Shown here: piece by piece, positions 48,370-59,100 of the stretch
Numbering within the stretch: position 1 is the stretch's first letter
How the letters are laid out: each line of letters opens with the position of its first letter
NCBI GenBank assembly: GCA_026724425.1
Contig: JAIUCV010000649.1
Location: 372,001-436,000, forward strand
Source of the DNA: Erythrophleum ivorense
Lineage: Eukaryota; Streptophyta; Magnoliopsida; Fabales; Fabaceae
DNA length: 64,000 bases
Direction of reading: 5' to 3'
The notes under the pieces: generated by a model
Database searches by the model: none
Seen by the model: the letters and a program-made list of their open reading frames with translations, nothing else
What the model was told of the DNA's origin: nothing
Program-made: the position numbers and the translations under genes

Positions 48370-51349
48370 TTTATCAATGTTTATTTTTTAAGTAAATTAT
48401 AATGTTGTTAAGTAAATAATCTGTTTTTAAGTATATAATGATATATATATTAAAAAATAAATTAATTAATAATTTTTTCTTTTGAAAGATCATTTTTGGT
48501 TCAATGTTGGCCTTCAAAAATAAAATCCCTCGATTTAGTCCTCCACACTTTCTTTCCATCAAAATATTTGGTCTATTAGACTATAAGTCTCAATCAATTA
48601 ATATATTACTAACATGGCATAAATGGGAATTCACATGGCTATTAACTAATATAATGGACTTGGGTGTCTTTAAGTCCTCCAAAAGGGCATTATTTTATCT
48701 AATTTCACAAAAGCCACAACTTGCTTGAGCATTGTGAAATTAGACAAAATGTTGTCATCTCAGGAGTTTTAGATTTCTGGACATGTCTAAATTATTAGTT
48801 AATAGCTATGCGAACTCACATTTATACCATATTATCCAATCTGCTATGTGATTATAACTTTGATAATAGATGGACCATTTTCATTAGGAAGAAATGTTTG
48901 TGAGATCAAATTGTGAGATTTTCTTTTTGGATGAACAAATTGAAAAAAGAATAATCTTTTAGAAATAAAATCATTAATTTACTTTAAAAAAATCACCCAA
49001 AACATATTTTGTGTATTTTAAATTATATGAATCATTATTGTAATTTTTTACGAAAAACTTGTTCATTTTAAAATTTCGAATCAAGTTCCAAATTTTAAGT
49101 ATTCAATGCAAAAGAGAAAGAGGGCTTGAAATTTTACCCCCTTTGTATGGCTCTAAGAATAAGGAAATATGGGTTCAAAAATAAATATTATAATACCTTA
49201 CTCACATGATTGTTTCTAAATTATCTATGAAGTGGCAATTTTATGAAAAAAGCCGTTGAATTCAAGAACTTGTAATTAATGTTACTCTTAAGTTTTCTTT
49301 TGAAGTATATCCAGTAGAGGTATTCACATTGGATGGGCAATCGATTTTAAGTTTCAAGACAAAAGTTCTCCCATAATCTTGCTTTAGAGATAAAAGCTTA
49401 CAACAGACCAACTAGTCTTTAAGATTTTTTTTTTCTCGCCAATAGAATCAAAATAAGTTTAATGTAAATACGTGTACTCCTGCCATCACTCTTCAGATTC
49501 CTATTGTAAAAATACTCAAATTGAATTAGTGATGTTTCTAAGTTTCAAAACAAATGTCCTCTCCTAAATTTTCCATATATCGAGATAAAAAGTTTCAGGT
49601 TGAATTGATATTTTCATTCTATAAGTTTATGTAAAATTTTAAATTAATCATTTAAATCTGAAACATGCTAATTAAATGGTTATCCTGTATTTATTTATTT
49701 ATTCATTTATTTTATCATAAGTGTCTTAAATTGTCAAACTAGTTAACTTAGATGCTGCCGAAATGGTATTTCACACGACTATTTACTCTGGTAATGACTA
49801 GGGGCTTATCTACATAACCTTTTTTTTTTCAATTTAGTTTAGGTTCTAATCTAGGGTTCTAAAAACTTGGCAACAAACAAGCTAACAATTTCGTCAAATA
49901 ATGTCATATCAATGCAATTAAAAGTTTGAGTTATGACAGACATGACAACTTAAATATATTTATAAAACAAAATAAAATATAAATGATTATTTTTGCAATG
50001 CCAAATTTAAGAATCAATTTAAAACTCTTTAGAACCAAAATACTAATTTAACCAAGTTTTATCATCTTTGGAAGGTTGATAAGAATAAATTTAATCTCTT
50101 CTATTTTTTTGGGGTACTTATAATCTTACAACTTTCTTATCCCTTAAAAAGAAAAAAATCCCTTAGATGATAGAGATTGCTTTCACCAAGTTTTGAAGGA
50201 GTCCATCAATTGACACACACACAAAGAATCTATGATACAGAGATGAACTGCACTTCTTGGAATCAAAGATAACACGTTGTAAAAAGAGTACATGTACAAG
50301 GATATATATAAAGGATGTCTGTATCTAATATTTTGAAACTAATTCTGTTACTACATAATAACTAAATTAAACTACTTAATAATTATATTAAGTGACAGGT
50401 GTCGCCCCCCACAAGCTGGAACATGGATATTTTTTACATCCAACTTCTAGATATTATCTCGAAATGAGCTAGGTGAGAGAGCTTTGATGTAAACATCAGC
50501 TAACTGGGAGGAAGGCCGGATGGGCAGTAAGTGAATGATCTTAGCAAGCACTTTTTCTCTAACAAGATGGCAATCAAGTTCGATGTGCTTGGTGCAAGCA
50601 TGAATTGTGACACCTGTCACTTAATATAATTATTAAGTAGTTTAATTTTTGGAGAGGAGGGCCATTCGCATAACCCTAGCCCAAGAATGATAATTGCTTC
50701 CATTTAGAGGTGGAGATACCAACACCAATGCTGGATTTTCATTAGGATGAATGTAAAATGGACTAGATTGATCGGTGGAAGGGTCAGAGCTGGTAGAGGT
50801 AGATCCCATCGCGATGGAGTTCATGTCAGAAGATGTCGCCACTAATGGCAAGAGAAGAGAAAAAAAAATCACAAGGCAAGCAGGACGACCTCAGGCTCTG
50901 ATACCATGATACAGAGATGAACCACACTTCTTGGAATCAAAGATAACACGTTGTAAAAAGAGTACATGTACAAGGATATATATAAAGGATATCTGTATCT
51001 AATATTCTGAAACTAATTTTGTTATTGCATAATAACTAAATTAAACTACTTAATAATTATATTAAGTGACAGGTGTCAATCTAGCTTTTGAAATTTGTTT
51101 CATGAAAGCACCGGACAACTAAGAGAAGCAAAGAGCAAATTTATATCTTGTATGATCATGACCCCCCAACCTCAACTCGACAAATTAAGGGAGAGAGAGA
51201 GAGAGAGAGAGGATCAGTCACTCTCATGTATTAATCTGCAAAAGGGAGCAAGTTGGCAAGTTGGCTGTACATAACAATTTTATATATTCAACAAAAGATT
51301 ACAATAGGATAATGCCTTTCCCACCATTACCCACTACTCTCCTTTGGGC

Positions 51350-51384
<35 letters not shown>

Positions 51385-52170
51385 TACAATTTTATAATAT
51401 GCTTTCATGAAATGATTTCTTCCATTATTATTTTTCATTCAAAAGTTTAAAATTATTAATAGTTTTAAGATACAAACTTAAGTAATTTTTTAATAAATAT
51501 TTCTTATTAACTTCTCAAATATTTGCAAATAGATGCCAAGTAAAATAATTTTAATAAAAGAAATAATTTTGTGCATAATAAAATTTTGTTAAGGAAATTG
51601 CCTCTTCTTTATATATATATATATATATATAACCTCTTTAAACTTTAACTTATATACAAATAATCTTCTTAACTTTAAAGTCATATGCAGATAACTTCCT
51701 ATTATGTTATACTTTTATTAGTGAAATAATAAATTAATTAACAATAGGAGATTGTTTGTACAAATTTAAAATTTTAAAAGAAGTTAATTGTCATGTTTTG
51801 ACCCAAAGTTCAGACAGAATTTTGTGTAATTTAACTTAAAATAATTATAAATGATTAAATCAAAATTAAAATGTTACTGCATTTTATGATCGAAAAGCTC
51901 AATATTTTTACAAATGGAACTTTTTATGAAATTGTTACATCTTAAGTCTTATAGCAGCTTGAGCTTTACTATTAAGCAGAACGTTTAACTTAAAATTCAA
52001 AGAAAGTCAACGCTAATGTTCCTCATGCAATCAACGTGGAAGAATTTAGAGACAGAATATATACCTACACGGAATTACAAAACTACAGATATTTACAAAA
52101 TTGCCAACTCAGCTATTGATTTAAATTGTAACAATTGGAAACTGACATTTTATAAATAAAAAATGCCCCG
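48370..52170. repeat. Non-coding repeat A, copy A3
   Basis: Collinear with A1 and A2, and the most complete copy. It contains the TTAGACAAAATGTTG landmark (48.74 kb), ATTCACATTGGATGGGC (49.32 kb) and the (AG)n site (51.19 kb). Its last 70 bp match the sequence immediately beside the stop codon of the second UGT, yet no UGT follows. A deleted copia element is inserted at 50233. Confidence 0.8.
50233..51078 (-). mobile_element. Deleted Ty1/copia derivative, 846 bp
   Basis: 172-bp LTRs at 50233-50404 and 50907-51078, with target duplication ATCTA at 50228-50232 and 51079-51083. The primer-binding site TGGTATCAGAGCC is perfect (minus strand, next to the right-hand LTR) and a G-rich polypurine tract adjoins the left-hand one. 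Inside are only a gag start (NENPALVLVSPPLNGSNYHS, about 50642-50825, minus) and the end of RNase H (about 50440-50605, minus, read from the HIELDCHL motif). Between these two lies a 40-bp inverted piece of LTR end (50607-50646). By hand count the LTRs differ at 8 of 172 positions. It is a different copia family from the one at 3125. Confidence 0.92.
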
Positions 52171-52190
52171 TCTAAATAGTATCAGTTTGT

Positions 52191-52950
52191 AAAAGAAAAA
52201 GGTGTTAAGGGTGGAGCCTTTGCTATTGAATTCTTCCCAAAAAAAAACACATATAACATGTTGACAAAATTTTGCTAAATAGTAATAGTGTGTGTGTGTT
52301 TTTTTATGCATAAAATGATAATATAAGTATATTACTTTAATTTTATGGTGCCAATGTTATGTTCGAGATTCCTCGTCAACTCCATATTTACATTTTCTAG
52401 TTCCATGACATTTATATCTGCCCTTTGACGTAGAGATCAAGAGCAGGCTATTGAAGAGTGAACAAAAACTCCCTTCAATTAAGTGTCAGGAAGTCTCCTT
52501 AAAAAGAGATGACCGCTAACAGAAGATCGTAATACCAAGGGAATTCAAACTCATACAGCATTGATGACTGTGAAAATCCTACCATTTTTTTTTCTTTTGC
52601 TAGTTGAGTTAACTCATGTTGTCAATAGTGTGGTTTAAGTTTGATATGTAATGTGGTGAAATAGTTCCAATTGCTGACATATTCCGCCCTTCTCTCTCTG
52701 TCTCGCTCTCACGTTTGAGCTCTTGCAGAGGCGTTAATGGCTACTCTTCTATGTCTGAAGATCCCATCGTTAACACAATAACAAGAAAACATCTAAAGGA
52801 GGTCATCGAGATCCATTCCTCCTCCGTAATTTTTGTTATGAAAATGAAAAACCCCTCTAATTTTGTTAATGGACTGGTAAGAAGATAAGGATTTGAAAAT
52901 TGTTTTGGATTGAATTAAAGAAACTTAGCGAATGGTTGGCTTACGGTGGA
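52191..52950. other. Intergenic DNA, nothing recognised
   Basis: No open frame of note and no clear repeat. Confidence 0.4.
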
Positions 52951-54600
52951 AAGTGTCGGTGGTTGTACCTAGGCCAATTATTATATTACAAACAGTGTAT
53001 TTTATTAAGAAATAGGAGTTTTTTTATTACATTATTATATTATTTGTAGTACTTTATAATAATATTCTTGGATAAATCATATAGATTATCCTAAATATTC
53101 TTAATCGATCATCATTATGGAAATGATGATAAATTAAAACTAATATGATTTTGATTGATGATGATGTATTAATCATATATATAAATACAAATCAAAATTA
53201 TAGGCACTCATTAAGGAACAAAATGTTAGATCGACTTGTTATGAGATAGTTACATGAATTAAATTATAAGTGTATCTCATATATAATCGTATCATCGAAC
53301 CTTCAAACTTGAAATCATCATAGTTTGTAACACGAGGAATACTTTAAAAGTCATCTTTAACCGGGTGATCATAAAGGCTATGATCGAGTATAGTGGAATT
53401 CATGTAGAAGAAGATGAGTAGTCAAAATAAGATTTGTCCCTCTGATTAATAGGGAGATATCTATGGGCTCTTCGATGAGTGATACTAAGAAATACATGGC
53501 TGTACTAGAATGGAAAGGTTTCCATTTGTACTATCAGTCTGCATATAGATTGAGAAAGTGACGATCAAGTAAGATAAAGATGACATTTCTATACCTCATA
53601 CTTGATCTAGATATCGTGTGACAAAAGAGATATGATAAGGTTATATGATAGATTGGATCGGATCACCGATCACTATATGATTTTAGTAGTCACAATGTCT
53701 TGTTAGAGACTGCTTATAACTTGTAGGCCAAATAGTGTTATTAACCCACTACTAACATCATATGGACCTACAGGGTTGCATAAAAGAACGAATTAAATCA
53801 AACTAAAATGTCTAAATTCATTGAATCGGAAATTGCGTCTAGATTCGATGAATGTCACGTTCAATTTAAGATAAAAGAATTTTATAAATAAATAAATATA
53901 TATATAATTTATAAAATTTAAAAATAATATATATTTATATATTTGAAATATATATATCTTTTAATTAATTTAAATCAATTAATTTTAAATTCAAATATAT
54001 ATGATAGATTTAAATTTAAACTAATATGATAATTTACATTTAATTTATAAGATAGATTAAATTTGAATTAAGTTCTAGATTTATATAAATAATTAGTTAA
54101 AATTTTAAATCTATTCGATAGATTTAAATTTAAACTAATCTATTTAGTTCAAATTTGATTGATTTAAAATAATATATTTTAAATTAATCAAATATATCTG
54201 AAACCCTAAAAAGATACCTCTATAAAAAGGTAGGATGCTTGGGTTTCCCTAGAATTACTGAACAAAAAGAAAAACCCTATAGAGAGAAAATGTATAGACG
54301 CTATACGAATATCTAGAGAGAGAGCGTACGGACACTATACGTACCTTAGAGAGAGAGGGGAAGAGGAGAGCGTCTTCTTTACCAAGAATGTGTACAGGCG
54401 TTGACAAAAGGTACTAGCACGCTGTTCGAGTTGAGTATCTATTCGTGTAGATACCGGTAGAGGGAACAGATCTGTAGATCAGTTTCTAAGATCTGATAAA
54501 AAAAGATAAATATTTCTAGATCTACTCGATTTAAACAATATTGATGGATTCATAAAAAAAGATTCGGGGTTTTAATTTTCTGTTGTGCATTTCAAAAATT
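52951..54600 (+). mobile_element. Probable solo LTR (borders uncertain)
   Basis: AT-rich sequence followed by a good TATA box (CTATAAAAAGG near 54.22 kb), a GA-rich leader and TTCGGGGTTTTAATTTTCTG near 54.56 kb, the usual plan of a long plant LTR. A start near TGTACCTAGG (52.955 kb) is possible, but I could not show a target duplication. Confidence 0.4.
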
Positions 54601-54924
54601 TCCAAAAGAAAGACCTACTAAACCTAAAAATTTCTCAATCTGCTAAATTCTTGATTTATTGTTCTAGTGCTATTTTTTATTATGGGACAAATGTAATTTC
54701 ATTGGATTGCATATGAATAGTGATTTAGATATTAGAAAACTTATTCTTGCTATTCATGTGAAATGGTTGCATCAAAGAAAAACTGAAAAATATGATATAA
54801 AACTTGGGATCACCAATTAAGAGGCATAGAGTCGAAGTCTCCAAATTTGGCTCTCAACAATGCTTCTAATCACTAATTACGTAAAACATTATAATTTACT
54901 TGGGGGGGGGGGGGGAAGAAGGGA

Positions 54925-54995
54925 TTGCTTATGCCTTCAACCACTTTTTGGACCAGTCAAATTAGCAAGTTGAACTCAAAATTTTATCAAGGTTA
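54925..54995 (-). repeat. Second arm of the distant inverted repeat
   Basis: Reverse complement of 48292-48362. A G14 run lies just upstream (54902-54915). Confidence 0.8.
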
Positions 54996-55016
54996 ACCAA
55001 TAGTACTGACGAGGAT

Positions 55017-55367
55017 ATGCAAATTCTCCTTCTTCCTTTCTCACTGCACTCAACAAAACTACAAAAACTCACTCAACAATCCTCTTCTTTCTTCTTTGAC
55101 ACAGCTCACTGGTGTCACAACTCTTCTTTACAGATTAGTGGGCAGAAGGTTAATCAGGATAAATTTGCAATTTTTTTCTCCAAAAACATGCCTCGTACAT
55201 TTCGCGGTCGTCATCCTAATAAACTTCAGTGTCTAAAGACAAATAATTTGGGCTCCCTTCATGCATTCAAAGACCGAAAAAAGCCACCTTTGACTTCATC
55301 AAGCAGGGGATTATTTATCATCTATCTCTTATGTATGGTGGGTCACCTTGTCCTCATCATGTTTTAA
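55017..55367 (+). mobile_element. LINE reverse transcriptase fragment
   Basis: The plus-strand translation contains SGQKVNQDKFAIFFSKNM near 55135-55190, a signature of the region after the catalytic aspartates in plant L1-type reverse transcriptases. Flanking codons are not conserved and no poly-A tail is seen, so only a scrap remains. Confidence 0.6.
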
Positions 55368-55483
55368 GCTCCTTGTCTCTTTATGTCATGACATTACATC
55401 CATTGTTCAGTCCTTTCTCTAGAGCTATTTAGGTGACAATAATGGCGTTAGCAAGCATTCTTGAAGGCTAGCAGCGGATCAAT

Positions 55484-55660
55484 CCTCTTTCTTTTGGAGG
55501 TTTTCCAAAGCTTGCTAATTATCTCTTGGTAAATTTATGAAAGCAGGCAACAATCCTTCTTGGCCATGGAGAGGCATCATTGAAAGCGGAATTGTAATAA
55601 ACCTACTTTTGACGAAGATTATTACACTAGTTGAACGATCATAAGGTCCTAGTAACGTGT
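55484..55660. repeat. Duplicated block B, copy B2
   Basis: Matches 32430-32601. It lies 500 bp beyond the stop of the magnesium transporter gene and fixes the orientation of the duplicated block. Confidence 0.85.
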
Positions 55661-55724
55661 TGCTAGAGTGAACTATAGCTTATTTACAAGTAAGCTAAAT
55701 AAAGGGTCTTCGGTCTTCTTACTT

Positions 55725-56150
55725 CGACAGAATCAAATCTCCGTAGACTCTTTTATTGAGAACTCTTTAACTAAAAATTGCCCCAATTTTCTAATTACAA
55801 GTCTATAAATATCCCAAACAATAATTGCATTATTAAATAATAAAATAAGTATAAACATTATTTTTCTAATCCCGCCCCATTTGTATCCAACTATCATAAC
55901 AAAACTACTGTTGAGAAACTATAAAATAACTATTTGAGGAGAAAATATTTGCGTAGGCTCAAACACCTTTATTGATAATTCGGCCAAATCCTAAATTTAC
56001 CTCAATTATCTAATTACAAGTCCACGCATATCCCAAAAGATAATTGCTTTATGAACAAATAAAAATAAATATAAACATTATTATAATTTTTTTTAGATCC
56101 CACGATCATTTGTTTTCAAATGTCATAACAGAATTACAGCTGAAGGGAAG
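55725..56150. repeat. Diverged tandem duplication, about 200-bp units
   Basis: Units near 55735-55920 and 55945-56145 share TCTAATTACAAGTC, ATATCCCAAA and AATATAAACATTATT in the same order. The second unit ends right at the transporter stop codon, so it may form its 3' untranslated region. Confidence 0.7.
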
Positions 56151-56159
56151 GTAACAGAC

Positions 56160-59100
56160 TTAAGAACCAAGCAACTTTTTCCATCTTGCATATCCATAAA
56201 TGGCGAAGAAAAGTAATATGCTAGCCGCAGTAACTCCCCCAACAAATTGCCAGAAAATTCCGTGAACTTGATATATTGTACAAGGGATGTTCATACTAAA
56301 TACGCCAACAATCACAGTCTCAAAAGCAATGGCAACTGCAGCAGTGGTCAGCGTCAACTGCAGCTGAATCAGTTCATTTCTATGGCTGTCAAGTTGGATG
56401 TTGACGTAGTCCTCTGTGTCGTCAATGTACTCCCTCACCTGCAAAGCAATAGCCATAGAGAGTAAGAACAAAATGAAATAGCACCCAACTCTCTAGTCTG
56501 AAAACCAGAGTCAAACTATCACATTATAGTATTCCAAGAAAAGACAATTTAGGCACAATTTTTAAGTAATCGCTGTCAAATTTTTAAAAAAACTTAATAT
56601 ATGAACTTTTTACAACTCAATACATTATTGACTCTTCCAAAATAGCTCTTACACATGCTGTGTTTTCATTATAGAAGTTAATAGCAACAACAACACCAAT
56701 AAGATTTTTTCTCACTAGGTAAGTACATGGATTAAATAACATAATAAAGTCTTATTGTAAATCATGTATTTAAATAATCTATTTAAGTTTAAATTCTTTT
56801 TAATGATTTTGCTTATAATTTTTCTTGATTTCTCCATATTTCTAATTATTAGACTACTCTTTATCTTATGTATTTTTCTTATTAGGACTTTTATGGGTAT
56901 TTTTCACCCATGTCCAAACTATTTAATGCTCAATTTTACAATTTTTTTTCACAATAGATGTGACATTAATTTTGTCTTTAATGTATTTATTTTTAATTTT
57001 ATCTTATCTGGTGTATCCACCCATCCAATGTCACATTTTTATTTCTACAATATTAAACTTATTCGCATGCTAACGTTTTATTGCTTATCACTCAATTTCA
57101 TACAATATTGCAGTTATTATAATTGTGCAACAAAATTTACTTTTTAATTTGAATGATATTCTTCTATTACAAATAATAATCTAAATATTCATATATTTCA
57201 TCCACCCTTGTGTGAATCCTATAGTTGACATATTCATTTACTTCCCCATTACATTGTATGATGGATCCAAAATATTTAAATTGTGTGACTTGTAGTTATA
57301 TTCTCTAATTTTCACTTCTACACTAAAATTAATACGCCTCTTGCTAAACTTACTCCATATATTCCGCTTTTCTTATACTTAAACGGAATCCATAATTAGT
57401 TTCTACATCTATAATTTTTCATTTATTTCATTTCTCGACTCTCCAACTAAGAGTATATTATCTGTAAAAAGCATACATTGTGGCACAAGTTCTTAGGTAT
57501 GTTCAATAAACACTTCCAAGACTAAAGTAAAATGATAGGGACTTAAAATTGACTCCTAATGCAAGCCAATTGTTATTGAAAAATCTTTTATGGACCCATT
57601 TTTATTCTTACATCAATTGTAACCTCATCATATATATCTTAAATTGCATGAGTAATTTGATCTTCTTTTTTTCCAAAACCTTTCATGAAACTTCTCTTGG
57701 TATCTGATCATATGCCTTCTCCAAATTGATTAATATTATGTATAAGTCTTCTTGATTCCTTTGATATCTATTCATCAATCTTTATAACAAGTATATCACT
57801 TCCATGATCAATTTTTTTTTGCATAAAACTAAATTGATTCTTTGCAATGTAAGTCTCTTGCTTTAATCTTCGTTCAATTGCCTTCTTCCATAACTTCCAA
57901 ATCGATGAACATTATGTATAAGTTTTGTTTATTCTTTAGATATTTCTCTATTAATCTTCACAATTTTATAATGTCCCCCTTGTTCTTATAAATAGAGATT
58001 AAGATAATTCTTCTTCACTTGTCTAGCATTCTCTTAGACATCATAATCTCGTTAAACAATTATATGAGCCAACTTATACCTGTCACTCCTAAACCCTTCT
58101 ATACCTCAATAGATATATTATCCAGTTCAACTGCTTTGCTGTTCTCTATCTTTTTTAATACTTCTTTTACTTCTGACTTTCAAACCCTATAATAAAAAGA
58201 AATTAATAGCAAATCCCTAAAAAAAGACATTAATTGAAATTTGCCCTTACAAAAATACCTTCAGTGAGTGATGGCTTTTTAAAATCAAATTAGCTGACAA
58301 TTTCAACAATTCAATATCCTCCGCCTAACTCATCTTTTCAATGAAAGATGAACTACTTGCCTTTTTCCTCCCTTGGGAGGAAAAGCTAAGCACAATCTCT
58401 ACTAATATTTTTACAAATAAGAAATAAAACAAACAATGGTAGCTAAAAACACTAGTTTTTCAACCAAATAGACAATAGTATATTTCCCAAATAAGTAAAC
58501 TTAGACAAAATTCAGCATATCCCATAAAATTACAGATACAAAAATTGTTGGTCCACATTGAGTGCTGACATCCAAACTAGCATTAACAACCACCCGCCCC
58601 TTTTTTTTATAAACAAGAGAAAAAAAACAGTTAGCCAAAAACACTAGTTTTCAATTAGGTAGACAAACTTAGACAATACTTAGCATATCACAAAAAATTA
58701 CAGATACAGAAATTGTTGGTCCAAAATGAGTGTTGACATCTAAACTAGCATTAACAACCCGCTTTTACTTTCAAGAAAAAAGGGTAACAACTGTAATGAT
58801 CATGCTATTATCATAGAATAAACTTATAGATAATATCTTGTTTCGAGTTCCATCTAACTGCATAAAATATGCCTCAAGCAACATTTCTAGATCCTCTACA
58901 TCAAAATCATCCATAGCATTGCTATTCACAAGACTTCCACTTTTGTTCGAACCATGTTGAGGAGCAAGGGCTCCAATAGCAAGGGTATTTGAGGCTGTGG
59001 CTCCCAAAAGAACCTTAGATTGCTGATTTTGCAACCACTTCCTTGTTAAATACAAGTGTGCCATATCATGGTTGTCATCTAGCAAATGTTCAATTTCATC

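Noticed and set aside
56764..57147. 127-codon plus-strand frame rich in Phe and Ile
   Set aside because: Antisense of the LINE remnant; AT-rich sequence readily gives hydrophobic translations.
58771..58823. Exon 3 of the transporter continuing through to the stop at 58771
   Set aside because: Would end the protein before both membrane helices, while a well conserved exon 4 lies downstream in frame.
56434..58824. GT-AG alternative for intron 3 (donor GTTTAT at 58823, acceptor GTGAG at 56434)
   Set aside because: Dinucleotides are canonical, but the joined codons shift the frame and lose the conserved EYIDDTED segment.
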